Assembly: GCA_945861275.1 (NCBI GenBank)
Contig: CAMATZ010000012.1
Location: 1-64,000, forward strand
Direction of reading: 5' to 3'
DNA: 64,000 nt
Origin: Bordetella parapertussis
Lineage (GTDB): Bacteria > Pseudomonadota > Gammaproteobacteria > Burkholderiales > SG8-41
Each line of letters starts with the position of its first letter. The first letter of the stretch is position 1. The notes below the pieces were generated by a model. That model saw only the letters and a list, made by a program, of their open reading frames with translations. It searched no databases and had not been told where the DNA came from. Below, one piece after another: positions 27,028 through 36,840 of the stretch. The position numbers were made by a program, and so were the translations under genes.

Positions 27028-28014
27028 ATGAAAAGTCCCGGTACTCGCAGTCGTTTTGGTTCATTGCGCATCGGCATGCTCTGCGCAGTAGTGGTAGTTG
27101 GGGGATACGCGCAGGCGCAAACTTATCCTTCGAGGCCGGTCGAGTTCGTCGCGCAGTCGTCGCCGGGTGGTGGCACCGACCTTTTCTCGCGCAGCATCAC
27201 CGATCTCCTCACCAAGCAGAAGAGCTTTTCGCAGCCGCTCATCAATGCCAACCGCGTCGGCGCGGGTGGCGTGGTCGCCTACAACTACATCAAGGGCAAA
27301 CGCGGCGATCCACACGTCATCATGGCGATTGCGACCGGCGGGGTGCTCAACTCGGCGAGCCGGCCGGAACTGGATCTGCCGCTCGACATTTTTACCCCGC
27401 TCGCGATGTTCGCGACAGATCCTCAGGTCGTCGCGGTGCGCGCCGAATCTCAGTTCAAGACATTCAAGGAACTTGTCGATGCGGCCAAACGCGAGCCCGG
27501 CACGGTGGCGGTGGGCATAACAGGGCCGACCGGGACTGCGCGCCTCGCGTTCCACATCATCGAACGCGAGACCGGAACGAAGTTCAAATACGTGAGCTTC
27601 AAGGGCGGCGGCGAAGCCGTGCTCGCCACGCTCGGCGGGCACGTCGAGACCACCGGGGAGAATATGAGCGAGATGCTGCCACTGGTCGAGTCGAAGAAGA
27701 TGCGCGTGCTGGCGGTGACCGGCGAGCGGCGCTTGGTCCAGGCGCCCGATATCCCGACGGCGAAGGAGTTGGGCTACAACATCATCGCCGCCACCGGGCG
27801 CGGCTTTTCGATGCCCGCGGCGGTGCCGAAGGAAGCTGCGGTGGCGATGGAGGCTGCATTGAAGCGCGTCTATGACAGTGCGGCCTACAAAGAGTATTCC
27901 CACCGCAACATGTTCGATAACGGGTATCTTGACAGCGCTGCGTTCGGAAAATATCTCATCGCAAACCGCGCCGTGCATGAGGAATTTCTCAAAGCAATCG
28001 GCGTGGTGAAATAG
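27028..28014 (+). CDS. Bug-family receptor, divergent subfamily
   Basis: 328 aa; SD acggagcagaaatc before ATG. Signal peptide region AVVVVGGYAQAQ. It departs from the standard receptor: FVAQSSPGGGTDLFSRS, NANRVGAGGVVAYNYIKGKRGDPHVIMAIATG (no DGYTLL), FKGGGEAVLATLGGHVETTGENMSEMLP. A second protein of this divergent style is at 52643. It may bind a different ligand class. It leads a three-gene +strand run (7 nt to the next gene). Confidence 0.88.
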   Translation: MKSPGTRSRFGSLRIGMLCAVVVVGGYAQAQTYPSRPVEFVAQSSPGGGTDLFSRSITDLLTKQKSFSQPLINANRVGAGGVVAYNYIKGKRGDPHVIMAIATGGVLNSASRPELDLPLDIFTPLAMFATDPQVVAVRAESQFKTFKELVDAAKREPGTVAVGITGPTGTARLAFHIIERETGTKFKYVSFKGGGEAVLATLGGHVETTGENMSEMLPLVESKKMRVLAVTGERRLVQAPDIPTAKELGYNIIAATGRGFSMPAAVPKEAAVAMEAALKRVYDSAAYKEYSHRNMFDNGYLDSAAFGKYLIANRAVHEEFLKAIGVVK

Positions 28015-28020
28015 CATGAG

Positions 28021-28980
28021 GTGAATGTGCGTAAGAAAATTTGGCTGTTGCTGGTGTCCATCGCCGCCGCCGGCATCGCTGCAGCGCAGGATTATCCCTC
28101 CAAGCCGGTGCGTCTGATGGTGCCTTATCCGCCCGGCGGGCCGGTTGACATCATCGCGCGCATACTCACGCAGCACCTTGCACTCGGCAAAAACGTCATA
28201 GTAGACAGCCGTTCTGGTGCGGGCGGCAGCATCGGCGCGGAAGTGGTGGCACGGGCGGCGCCTGACGGTTACACGCTGCTGATCGGGAACTCCGGCCCGA
28301 TGACCATCAATCCCGTGCTGCGCCGCGACCTGGGATATGACCCGCAAAAGGATTTTTCTCCGGTTGCGTGGCTATCGTCGGCACAGATGGTCCTCATCGT
28401 ACATCCGTCGTTGCCGGTACGCTCGGTGACAGACCTCGTCGCGTTGGCGCGTGCTCGTCCTGACAGCCTGAACTATGGATCGGCCGGCGTGGGTAATCTG
28501 ACGCATCTCGGCATGGAGTTATTCAAGTCGGTGGCAAAGATAAAACTCGTTCACGTACCGTACAAGGGCGTCGCACCGGCATACATCGACCTGATATCAG
28601 GACAGATCGTCGTCATGTTCGGGAATGTTTCCGGCCCATTGGAGCATATTCAGGCAGGCCGGCTGCGTGCGATCGCGGTGACGTCATCGAAGCCTTCGCC
28701 GGTACTGCCGGCGTTGCCCAAAATGGCGGATTTTTATCCAGGCTTCGACCTCGTGACCTGGATGGGCATCTTCCTCCCTGGCGGCGCCCCGGAGGTCATA
28801 CGCGCCAAACTTCAGGGCGAAATTCAGAAAGCCCTGCATATTCCGGAGGCGCGGGAGCGCATCGTCGCGCTGGGCAACGAGGTGGTCGCCGGCAGCGGCG
28901 AGGCGCTGGCCGCTCTGATCAGCCGGGAACTGAAGCTGTATGCCAGGATCATCGAATCCGCCGGGATCCAGCCGCAATAA
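28021..28980 (+). CDS. Bug-family receptor
   Basis: 319 aa from GTG 28021 (GTG 28027 also possible), 6 nt after the previous stop. Short signal peptide IWLLLVSIAAAGIAAAQ. Hallmarks: LMVPYPPGGPVDIIARIL, DSRSGAGGSIGAEVV, APDGYTLLIGNSG, HVPYKGVAPAYIDLISGQIVVMFGNV, MGIFLPGGAPEVI. The C-terminus AGIQPQ is typical. Probably co-transcribed with the divergent receptor upstream. Confidence 0.92.
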   Translation: MNVRKKIWLLLVSIAAAGIAAAQDYPSKPVRLMVPYPPGGPVDIIARILTQHLALGKNVIVDSRSGAGGSIGAEVVARAAPDGYTLLIGNSGPMTINPVLRRDLGYDPQKDFSPVAWLSSAQMVLIVHPSLPVRSVTDLVALARARPDSLNYGSAGVGNLTHLGMELFKSVAKIKLVHVPYKGVAPAYIDLISGQIVVMFGNVSGPLEHIQAGRLRAIAVTSSKPSPVLPALPKMADFYPGFDLVTWMGIFLPGGAPEVIRAKLQGEIQKALHIPEARERIVALGNEVVAGSGEALAALISRELKLYARIIESAGIQPQ

Positions 28981-29095
28981 TTGAACCGTTGACGCGTAAC
29001 GGGCACGCGACCGCTACATTTCTCAAGGATGCTAGAGTCGCGCTTAGCGGCCTTGCGGCCGCGCAGGATTGTCTCGCCATAACCCGGAGGTCCTC

Positions 29096-30064
29096 ATGAG
29101 AATTTATTTTCATTGCGCGGCAATGGCATGCACACTGGCGTTCAATGCTGCAGGCGTGCATGCCCAGGGCACATATCCGACACAGCCGATCCGCTTGCTT
29201 ACCCCCTTCGCTCCCGGCGGCGGCTCGGACATTCTTGCACGCATCATCGGACCGCAGGTGTCCGAGTCCCTCGGGCAGCAGATCATCGTGGACAACCGGC
29301 CGGGCGGCGGCGGCACGCTGGGCGCCGGGATCGCGGTGCGCGCCGACCCCGACGGCCATACGCTGATACTGGTCTCAGGCAGCTACGGCGCCAATGCCGC
29401 GCTGCATGATCTGCCGTACGATTCGATCACCGATATCACACCAATCATCCTGATCGGAACAACCGGGCTGCTGGTGTCGATGCACCCTTCGGTCCCGATC
29501 AAGTCCATCAAGGAGCTCATCGCTCACGCGCGGGCGAACCCTGACAAACTCAATTTCGGCAGTGCCGGCACCGGCGGTCTCGGACATCTTGCGGGAGAAC
29601 TTTTCAAGCTGGAAACGCGAGTGACTTTTACTCACATTCCATACAAAGGAAGCGGTCCGGTGATGAACGCCCTGTTGAGCGGGGAAGTCGATTCGAGCTT
29701 CAGCAGCCTGGTGCCCAGCATTCCGCACGTGAAGTCGGGGCGGCTGCGTGCCATCGCCCTCACCACCCCCAAGCGCTCGCGCGCGATTCCGGATGTGCCT
29801 ACCATCAGCGAGACGGTTGCCGGTTACGAGGTGACTCACTGGTACGGCATGTGGGGCCCCAAGGGCATACCCAGGGCAATCGCGACACGATGGAACCAGG
29901 AAGTTGCAAAAGTACTGAACACCGCCGCAATGAAAAAGTGGCTGGCAACGGAAGGACTGGAACCCGCCGGCGGCCCGCCTGAGGAGTTTCTCGATCGCAT
30001 CAGAAGCGACATCGGAAAATGGAAGAAAGTGGTCAAAGAGGCGAAGATCGTCATCAACAGGTAA
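29096..30064 (+). CDS. Bug-family receptor
   Basis: 322 aa from ATG 29096 behind ggaggtcctc; a GTG-type start at 29069 is rejected for lack of SD. Signal peptide MACTLAFNAAGVHAQ. Hallmarks: LLTPFAPGGGSDILARII, VDNRPGGGGTLGAGI, DPDGHTLIL (His for Tyr), HIPYKGSGPVMNALLSGEVDSSF, YGMWGPKGIPRAI. It ends 25 nt before a convergent Bug gene. Confidence 0.93.
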   Translation: MRIYFHCAAMACTLAFNAAGVHAQGTYPTQPIRLLTPFAPGGGSDILARIIGPQVSESLGQQIIVDNRPGGGGTLGAGIAVRADPDGHTLILVSGSYGANAALHDLPYDSITDITPIILIGTTGLLVSMHPSVPIKSIKELIAHARANPDKLNFGSAGTGGLGHLAGELFKLETRVTFTHIPYKGSGPVMNALLSGEVDSSFSSLVPSIPHVKSGRLRAIALTTPKRSRAIPDVPTISETVAGYEVTHWYGMWGPKGIPRAIATRWNQEVAKVLNTAAMKKWLATEGLEPAGGPPEEFLDRIRSDIGKWKKVVKEAKIVINR

Positions 30065-30089
30065 AGCGGTCAAGGAACGGCTGGAGAAG

Positions 30090-31070
30090 CTAGAATTTAA
30101 TGCCGAGTTGCTTCACCGAGCGTTCGACCTCAGCATACTCGAGCGCAACGATGGCCTTAAGTTCCGCAGGGGTCATGCGCTCGGCGGGTTCACCGCCTTC
30201 GGCTGCGAGCCGCGGAATCATCTGCGGGGAATGCATACCGTCGGCTGCGACGCGATTGATCGCTGCGATGATGGCGCGGGGCGTTCCCGCCGGCACCCAA
30301 AGGTTGTAGCGATTGGTAAGCTTGAAACCGGATATACCCTGCTCGACTATCGTCGGCAGATCAGGCAGCGTCGCAAGGCGCGTAAGGCCCAGTGTAGCCA
30401 GTCCGCGCACCTTACCGGTTCGGATGGCGGCGCTCGCAGCCATCGCACTGGCGGTAGCCATATTGATCTCGCCTCCCATGAGCGCAAGGATGCTGGGGGC
30501 GCTGCCTTTGTATGCGACGTATTTCAATTTCATGCCCGAAAGCGACGCCAGCCGTTCCATGCCCAAATGGACGGTGGCGCCTACCCCGCCTCCGCCGCCG
30601 TAGGTCCAGGGTTTGGTGGCTGAAAGTGCGACAAGCTCCTTGATCGACTTGGCAGCAACATTGTGGTGGACGAGAATAATGTAAGGTTGGGTGCTCAAGC
30701 CGACAACGGGGTCGAACGCCTTGAGCACGTCGAAGGGCACGCGTTTGGTCGCGCCTAACAATATCATCCCATCCCCGTACTGGAAAATCGTGTAGCCGTC
30801 AGGCGCCGCTTTGGCCGCCAAATCCGCGGCGATTACGCCGCCGCCGCCCGGCCGGGGATCGACCACGACATTCTGGCCCCAGCGATCGCTCAACATTTGA
30901 GCGGTTGCGCGTGCGATAAAGTCAGCGCCCGCGCCGGCCGCCACACCAATGATGATGCGGATCGGTCGCACCGGATAGCCGGGTGGTTTGTCCTGCGCCA
31001 GCGCCGTCGTGCAGCACGCGAGCACGCCCGGCGTTAGCCAACAACCCCATTTCCTGATCATGGTATTCAT
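30090..31070 (-). CDS. Bug-family receptor with altered first loop
   Basis: 326 aa; strong SD (gaggaggag) before ATG 31070. Signal peptide LTPGVLACCTTALAQ. The first binding loop is IGVAAGAGADFIARA instead of the common PFxPGGxxD, so the ligand contacts may differ. Also VDPRPGGGGVIAAD, APDGYTIFQYGDG, YVAYKGSAPSILALMGGEINM, WVPAGTPRAII. First of six receptor genes on the minus strand up to 36.6 kb, each with its own good SD. Confidence 0.92.
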   Translation of the reverse strand: MNTMIRKWGCWLTPGVLACCTTALAQDKPPGYPVRPIRIIIGVAAGAGADFIARATAQMLSDRWGQNVVVDPRPGGGGVIAADLAAKAAPDGYTIFQYGDGMILLGATKRVPFDVLKAFDPVVGLSTQPYIILVHHNVAAKSIKELVALSATKPWTYGGGGGVGATVHLGMERLASLSGMKLKYVAYKGSAPSILALMGGEINMATASAMAASAAIRTGKVRGLATLGLTRLATLPDLPTIVEQGISGFKLTNRYNLWVPAGTPRAIIAAINRVAADGMHSPQMIPRLAAEGGEPAERMTPAELKAIVALEYAEVERSVKQLGIKF

Positions 31071-31147
31071 GGGTACTCCTCCTCAGATGAAAGTCTCAGT
31101 TTGAATCCTGTTCACAGGGGTTTAGCTGAACGACGGCGAGCGCCGCG

Positions 31148-32134
31148 CTACTGGGTCTTGATGCCCACGTCCTTGATGATCTTCGCCCAGAATGCGACTT
31201 GTTCCTTCATGAAGGCGGCAAATTCCTGCAGCGAGCTGCTGGTGATCTGCTGCGCGCTCGCCTTTTCGTAATGCGCACCGACCCACGGGTCTTGAACCAC
31301 CTTCTTCACAACCGCAAACAACTTGTTGATGACCGCTTGTGGTGTTCCTTTAGGCACGAAAATCCCTTGCCAGGAACCCAGATCCAGTTCCGGGAACCCC
31401 GACTCGATCATGGTCGGGATATTCGGCAGTGCCGGGACTCTTTGTTTTGAGACTACCGCGAGGATTTTGATTTTTCCCGAACTGGCGTGCGGCACGAGTG
31501 ATGCCGTGGTCACCATCGTGGCCGCGACTTCTCCCGAGAGTACTGCAATGGTGGCGGCGCCCGCGCCGCCTTTGTAGGGCACATGCAAAAGCTTGATCCC
31601 CGCCTTATGCATGAAGAATTCAAATGCCATGCGCTGCGCGCTGCCGTACCCGGCAGAGCCGTATGCGAGCTTGCCCGATTGGTTCTTCGCATATGCGATG
31701 AATTCCTTGAGGTTTCCGGCGGGTAGGCCGCCATGCGCACCCAGCGCACCGGGGACATCCACCACCAGCGTGATGCCGATAAAATCGCGCAGCGCCCGCA
31801 CCGGGAAATTAGGAAACATGCTGGGGTTGATGCCCATGGAACTGACATTGCCGAGCAAAAACGTGTGGCCATCGGGAACTGAATCGGCGGTGACCTGGAT
31901 CCCAATGTTTCCCGAAGCGCCCGGCCGGTTGTCAACCACCACCTGCTGGCCCAGCACTTCGCTCAGTTTCGGCTGAAGTATGCGGCCAACAAAGTCTGAC
32001 GCACCGCCGGGCGCAAACGGGATTATCATGCGCAGCGGGCGGCTGGGATACTGCTCGCCGGGCTGCGCGAGCGCCGTTGCCGAACTGGCGAGAGCAAACA
32101 CCACAAGACCGCGCGAAATTGTTACGAACTTCAT
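31148..32134 (-). CDS. Bug-family receptor; parent-like copy of the decayed remnant at 34.4 kb
   Basis: 328 aa from ATG 32134 (SD gaggag); an in-frame GTG at 32143 is possible. Signal peptide GLVVFALASSATALAQ. Hallmarks: MIIPFAPGGASDFVGRIL, VDNRPGASGNIGIQV, VPDGHTFLLGNVSSMGINPSM, HVPYKGGAGAATIAVLSGEVAATM, GIFVPKGTPQAV. Parts of this gene (31168-31271 and 31828-31859) have close relatives in the pseudogene at 34396-34537. Confidence 0.93.
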   Translation of the reverse strand: MKFVTISRGLVVFALASSATALAQPGEQYPSRPLRMIIPFAPGGASDFVGRILQPKLSEVLGQQVVVDNRPGASGNIGIQVTADSVPDGHTFLLGNVSSMGINPSMFPNFPVRALRDFIGITLVVDVPGALGAHGGLPAGNLKEFIAYAKNQSGKLAYGSAGYGSAQRMAFEFFMHKAGIKLLHVPYKGGAGAATIAVLSGEVAATMVTTASLVPHASSGKIKILAVVSKQRVPALPNIPTMIESGFPELDLGSWQGIFVPKGTPQAVINKLFAVVKKVVQDPWVGAHYEKASAQQITSSSLQEFAAFMKEQVAFWAKIIKDVGIKTQ

Positions 32135-32244
32135 ACTATTCACTCCTCAAAGCCAAAGTCTGACCAATTTGCTGATCTTCATCGTGATTGACCTCATATA
32201 CTCGTACTCGAGAGGATGTCGTGCTCGTCCATGGCTGCTGCCTT

Positions 32245-33231
32245 TCACTCGAGGCCACCAGACTCGCGCAACAGTGAAATGATCTTCTGCCACTTTGCCG
32301 CCTCCATCCGGCGAAACTCCGTAAGCGCCTGCGGTCCGTTGACCGCCAGCAGCTGGCCCTCCTGGTCGAGAATCGCCGTCGTGCCCGGCTTATCCACCGC
32401 CACGCGTACTTCCTTGTAGAACTTTTCCCTGATGGCTCCCGGCGTGTTCCTGGGCGTGAAGATTCCGAACCACTGGTGAGACTCGAATCCCGGCACGCCC
32501 GACTCCGCGACAGTCGGGACATCGGGATACACGCTCGTGCGCTTTGCGCTGGTGACGGCAATCGCCCGTAGACGCGCAGACTTTATATGAGGCGCAACCG
32601 GGATAACGGTGGTAATGACGAGTTGCACGCGGCCGGCTATCGTGTCTATCACCGCCGGCGGCCCGCCCTTGTAGGGAACGTGCATCAGGCTGATGCCAGC
32701 GGCGCGGTTCAACATCTCGATCGTGAGATGGTGGATCCCACCGGTGCCAGGTGTGCCATAGAGCAGGACTTTGGGCTTCGCCTTGGAGAGGCTGATCAGC
32801 TCCTGGACCGTTTTGACGGGCAGCGAAGGATTGCTCGCCAACACGAGCGGCGCGAGCGTGACGAGCGTCACGGGAGTGAAATCCGCGACCGGGTCGTAGG
32901 GAGGCGTTTTCGTGAGGAATGGAACGATCACGAGGCTGCCGCCACCAACGATGAGCACGGTGTAACCGTCGGGAGCGGCGGCGGCGGTGATCTGCGCCCC
33001 AAGGAGTCCGGCCCCGCCCCCGCGATTGTCGAGGATGAGGGACTGCCCCATAGACTCCGACATGCCTGGGGAAATGAGGCGTGCTATGACATCGGGCGCC
33101 GTCCCCGGCAACCCCCCGATAATGAGCCTGATGGGTTTGACGGGATAAGTCTGACCCCACGCAGACGCGCCCGCGACGAGCGCGATCGATGCGGTGAGAA
33201 GTACGGCCATTTGAGACAATGTCGTTTTCAT
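32245..33231 (-). CDS. Bug-family receptor with variant PGTAPD loop
   Basis: 328 aa from ATG 33231 (SD tggaggag); the open frame extends 15 codons upstream. Signal peptide VLLTASIALVAGASAWGQ. The first loop is LIIGGLPGTAPDVIARLI, unlike the PPGG/APGG of its neighbours. Also LDNRGGGAGLLGAQI, APDGYTVLIVGGGSLVIVPF, HVPYKGGPPAVIDTIAGRVQLVI, GIFTPRNTPGAI. A Gly-rich stretch near the start of domain 2 is notable. Confidence 0.92.
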   Translation of the reverse strand: MKTTLSQMAVLLTASIALVAGASAWGQTYPVKPIRLIIGGLPGTAPDVIARLISPGMSESMGQSLILDNRGGGAGLLGAQITAAAAPDGYTVLIVGGGSLVIVPFLTKTPPYDPVADFTPVTLVTLAPLVLASNPSLPVKTVQELISLSKAKPKVLLYGTPGTGGIHHLTIEMLNRAAGISLMHVPYKGGPPAVIDTIAGRVQLVITTVIPVAPHIKSARLRAIAVTSAKRTSVYPDVPTVAESGVPGFESHQWFGIFTPRNTPGAIREKFYKEVRVAVDKPGTTAILDQEGQLLAVNGPQALTEFRRMEAAKWQKIISLLRESGGLE

Positions 33232-33357
33232 GCGCAACTCCTCCATGTGATTCATCCTGCACTCAACAATCCGCACCCTTCACTGAAGGCGCTCGCTGTG
33301 GCTCGAACGCATTGACGCCTCACGCCGGCGTGGCGGTAATCTTCGCCTGAATGGCCG

Positions 33358-34326
33358 TCACTCGATCTTGATGCCGGCCGCCTTGACTACCTTGGCCCAC
33401 ATCACGATTTCGCGGCGTACCTTCGCGCGGCTTTGCTCTGTGGAAATGCCGGAGGTCTCCGAACCGCCCGCGAGCACATATTCCTTAACTTCCGGCATCT
33501 GAAGAACTTTCACTGCTTCGGCATAAAGGCGTTCGATGATACGGGGAGGCGTGCCGGCCGGTGCGAAGAGCCCTACCCAGCCGTCCACGTGAAAGCCGGG
33601 AACCCCCGCTTCTACAAACGTCGGCAGATCGGGCAGCGGCGCCGCGCGCTTGGCCGTGGTCTGGGCAAGCGCTTTCAGCCGGCCGCTTTTCACGTGGGGG
33701 AGGGACGAAGGCGGCGTGGCGAACGATATTTGGGCCTCGTTGCCCACCACGCTCACCATCGCCGGCCCGCCGCCCTTGTAGGGCACGCTGATGATGTTCA
33801 CTCCCACTGTCATATTGAACAGTTCCCCCGCGAGGTGTATGCCGGTGCCTATGCCCGGATGCGCATAGCGGAGCTTCCCCGGCTGCGCTTTCGCAAGCGC
33901 AATCAATTCCTTCAGCGAAGCTACCGGCACCGCGGCGTTCACCACCGCGACATACGGGTAGTTGATCAACTCCGTAATCATTGGAACATCGCGTGGCGGG
34001 TCGTATGGCAGCTTCGGGTAGATGCTCGGGGCGATGGAGACCGGCGGGTCGGCCGTGACGAGCAGCGTGTAGCCGTCGGGCGCGGCCTTGGCAACGATGT
34101 CGGTGCCGATGGTGCCGGCGGCGCCACCCCGGTTGTCGACAACCAGCGTCTGGCCAAGCCCTGCAGGCATATGCTGCGCCAGCACGCGCGCCATGAAGTC
34201 CGTCGACCCGCCGGGCGGAAAGGAAACGACGACGCGGATGGATCGTTGGGGATAGGCCTGTGACAGCGCGGCAGACGGTATTCCAAGCGTGACAGCAAGT
34301 GCGACAGCGCAGCCAATCGACTTCAT
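33358..34326 (-). CDS. Bug-family receptor
   Basis: 322 aa from ATG 34326 (SD aaggagaaagcg). Signal peptide CAVALAVTLGIPSAALSQ. Hallmarks: VVVSFPPGGSTDFMARVL, VDNRGGAAGTIGTDIV, APDGYTLLVTADPPVSIAPSI, SVPYKGGGPAMVSVVGNEAQISF, GLFAPAGTPPRI. The insertion GGSETSGISTEQSR near the C-terminus is longer than in most copies. Confidence 0.93.
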   Translation of the reverse strand: MKSIGCAVALAVTLGIPSAALSQAYPQRSIRVVVSFPPGGSTDFMARVLAQHMPAGLGQTLVVDNRGGAAGTIGTDIVAKAAPDGYTLLVTADPPVSIAPSIYPKLPYDPPRDVPMITELINYPYVAVVNAAVPVASLKELIALAKAQPGKLRYAHPGIGTGIHLAGELFNMTVGVNIISVPYKGGGPAMVSVVGNEAQISFATPPSSLPHVKSGRLKALAQTTAKRAAPLPDLPTFVEAGVPGFHVDGWVGLFAPAGTPPRIIERLYAEAVKVLQMPEVKEYVLAGGSETSGISTEQSRAKVRREIVMWAKVVKAAGIKIE

Positions 34327-34395
34327 CGCTTTCTCCTTCAAGGCAACCTCGTGGACGGTCGCTTATTCGATTACGTTCGGCGCGACAATGAAAAC

Positions 34396-34537
34396 TCAAT
34401 TATCTTCGCCCAGAATGCAACTTGTTTCCTCATGAATGAGGCAAATTCTTGCAGCGAATTGCTGGTGATCTGCTGAGCGCTCGCCTTTTCGACCTGCTCA
34501 GATTGATTCCCATGGAACTGACATTGCCCAACAAATC
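34396..34537 (-). pseudogene. Remnant of a Bug receptor gene with a large internal deletion
   Basis: Between two intact receptor genes, 34399-34495 closely follows 31168-31271 (the C-terminal coding end of the receptor at 31148), and 34505-34535 follows 31828-31859 (the segment coding MGINPSM... near residue 100). The ~560 nt that separate these in the intact gene are missing. No start codon or signal peptide remains. Confidence 0.8.
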
Positions 34538-34546
34538 AACCACCCA

Positions 34547-35542
34547 TCACTTGGCTATCAAGCCGGCGACCTTGACCACGCTGGAAAAGGTCGCGATGTC
34601 GGCACGCAGTATCCTGTCGTGCTCTTCCGGTGTGGTCGGCGCCGAAACAAAGTCGAAGTTTCCCAGCCGTTCCTTGACATCGGGCAGCTCGAAGATGCGT
34701 CTGACCTCTCTACTGATCTGGTTCAGGATGGGACGCGGCGTCCCGGCCGGCGCCAGCAATGAATGCGATCCATCCCTCGCGTAGCCGGGTAGCGCCTCTG
34801 CAATGGTCGGCACGTCCGGCAAGAGTGATGAGCGCTCCGGCGTACCCACTGCCAACGCAACCAACCGCCCATCCTTGATGGGTGCCAGAGAGCTTGACAG
34901 CGCCACGATGGCATACTGGGCGCGTCCGGCCATGACTTCGATCATGGCATCCGACGCGCCTTTGTACCCCACGTGCTTCACTTTGATGCCGGCGGCCAGC
35001 CTGAACCTCTCGCCGTTCAGGTGGGTCGAGCTGCCGAATCCGGCGGAACTGAAGATGAGCTGCCCCGGTTTCTCCAGGGCAAGTGCGACGAAGTCTTTGG
35101 TGGTCTTGACGCCCAGTGCAGGCGGCACGATCAGCGTTGTCGTGGAAAAGCCGAGCCGGCTGATGCCGGAGAAGTCCTTGATCGGGTCGTAGGGAAGGTT
35201 CTGGCTTATCGCCGCGCTGATTGTAAATGCAGCGGAAGAGATCAGGAGTGTATGGCCGTCGGGCGTGGCCTTCGCGGCGATGGCCGCGCCGATCGTGCCG
35301 CCCGCTCCGGTGCGGGTTTCGATCACCACCGGCTGCCCCCAGCTTTCGCTCATCTTCGGGGTGATCAAGCGCGCCAGGAAGTCGGAGGTGCCCCCGGGCG
35401 TGAACGGCACTATCAGGCGAACCGGCTTGCTGGGGAACTTCGGCTGTGCGTGTGCAAAACCTGGCGCGGCCGCGACAGCAACACTAAGCGCAATTACGAT
35501 GGAAATCGAAACGCGTTGTAACGCCGGGATATGCTTGCTCAT
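34547..35542 (-). CDS. Bug-family receptor
   Basis: 331 aa; SD gaggaggg before ATG 35542. Signal peptide VSISIVIALSVAVAAAPGFAHAQ. Hallmarks: LIVPFTPGGTSDFLARLI, IETRTGAGGTIGAAIAAK (Thr replaces the usual Asn/Pro pattern of DNRPGAGG), TPDGHTLLISSAAFTI, HVGYKGASDAMIEVMAGRAQYAI, LLAPAGTPRPIL. Stop codon lies directly next to the remnant at 34396-34537. Confidence 0.92.
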   Translation of the reverse strand: MSKHIPALQRVSISIVIALSVAVAAAPGFAHAQPKFPSKPVRLIVPFTPGGTSDFLARLITPKMSESWGQPVVIETRTGAGGTIGAAIAAKATPDGHTLLISSAAFTISAAISQNLPYDPIKDFSGISRLGFSTTTLIVPPALGVKTTKDFVALALEKPGQLIFSSAGFGSSTHLNGERFRLAAGIKVKHVGYKGASDAMIEVMAGRAQYAIVALSSSLAPIKDGRLVALAVGTPERSSLLPDVPTIAEALPGYARDGSHSLLAPAGTPRPILNQISREVRRIFELPDVKERLGNFDFVSAPTTPEEHDRILRADIATFSSVVKVAGLIAK

Positions 35543-35677
35543 AAACCCTCCTCAACCTGCTCAACGTCGTGCAGCGCGCACCCAATGCTTCGTCATCGCA
35601 TGCCGCCCCGGCAAACGCGCGCGTAAAAACTCGCATGGCGGATGTGATAACGCAAGACCGCGGCAGGTTGCGCGCTT

Positions 35678-36646
35678 TCACTGCGGTTTCAGGCCGATCT
35701 GCCTGACTATCTTGCCGAACTCCGTTGACTCTTGCCTGATCAGTGCGCTCACTTGCTCCGGCGTCGAGCCCACGGGTGTGAGCCCCTGCCCCAGAAAACG
35801 CTCTTTCATGTCGGGCAGGTTGACAATTTTGACCAATTCTCTGTTGAGCCGCATGACGATGGGTCTGGGGGTACCGGCGGACACCAGAATGCTGTGCCAG
35901 GTGATGTTCTGGAAACCGGGCATGCCCGATTCGTCGACGGTCGGCATGTCGGGCAAGGCCGGATTGCGGGTGAGGGAAGTCACCGCCAGCCCACGCAGCT
36001 TGCCCGAATTAACGTTGGTGATGGCGACCAGCGGGTTCATGAAAAAAAACTGCACGTGCCCGCCGACCAGGTCGATCACCGCTTGTCCCGTGCCCTTATA
36101 GGCGACGGCGACCATGTCAATACCCGCTGCCAGCTTGAAATTCGCGATGCCGAGCAGATTGCCGGTGCCGGTGGTGGCATAGTTTATTTTCCCCGGCATG
36201 GATTTGGCCAGCGCGATGAATTCTTTTATCGACTTGGCCGCTACCGAAGGATGCACCACCACCACGTTGCCGCCGGTGGTGAGCTGGGTGATCGGCTGCA
36301 AGTCTCGCTGCGGGTCATACGGCAGTTTCAGGAATACATGCGGGTTGATGGTGAGCAGGCTGTTGGCAGACATCAGCAGGGTGTAGCCGTCCGGCGGCGA
36401 TTTCGCGCCGATTTCGAAGCCGACCACGCCACCCACGCTGCCGCGGTTATCGATGACGATCGTCTGCCCCAGGCTTTCGCCGAGTTTCTGGCCCACCAGT
36501 CGCGACAGCACATCGCTGGGCCCGCCGGGCGCGAACGGCACCACGAATCTGATCGAGCGGCTGGGATAATTCGCCTCTGCCGCGTTCGCGCCCGGCACCG
36601 TACACGCCAAAATCAACCCCGCTGCCATCGCGCTTGCATGTTTCAT
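35678..36646 (-). CDS. Bug-family receptor
   Basis: 322 aa; SD cgaggaggatgca before ATG 36646. Signal peptide MAAGLILACTVPGANAAE; a Cys in LILAC lies inside the hydrophobic core, but cleavage at GANAAE is more likely than lipidation. Hallmarks: FVVPFAPGGPSDVLSRLV, IDNRGSVGGVVGFEI, PPDGYTLLMSANS, AVAYKGTGQAVIDLVGGHVQFFF, SILVSAGTPRPIV. Divergent from the next receptor; the 194-nt gap probably holds both promoters. Confidence 0.93.
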   Translation of the reverse strand: MKHASAMAAGLILACTVPGANAAEANYPSRSIRFVVPFAPGGPSDVLSRLVGQKLGESLGQTIVIDNRGSVGGVVGFEIGAKSPPDGYTLLMSANSLLTINPHVFLKLPYDPQRDLQPITQLTTGGNVVVVHPSVAAKSIKEFIALAKSMPGKINYATTGTGNLLGIANFKLAAGIDMVAVAYKGTGQAVIDLVGGHVQFFFMNPLVAITNVNSGKLRGLAVTSLTRNPALPDMPTVDESGMPGFQNITWHSILVSAGTPRPIVMRLNRELVKIVNLPDMKERFLGQGLTPVGSTPEQVSALIRQESTEFGKIVRQIGLKPQ

Positions 36647-36840
36647 TGCATCCTCCTCGTGGTGTGGTTGTTCAATTACGCTGTAGTGAATTCCTTGGTT
36701 GAATAATGTCTGCTATGTGATACGATAGTCCACAATTACGCCGAACGCAAAGGAAATATCCTTCTGCAGTAAGTACCGTCTGCGGTCCCATTTCGAAGAA
36801 TGTTCTCAGACTGGACGCAATCACCAAGGAGCGCGCGGCA

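Noticed and set aside
27061-28347. A 428-codon open frame on the minus strand
   Set aside because: It runs antisense over two intact Bug genes, has Arg/His-rich composition typical of a shadow frame in GC-rich DNA, and no SD or family motif.
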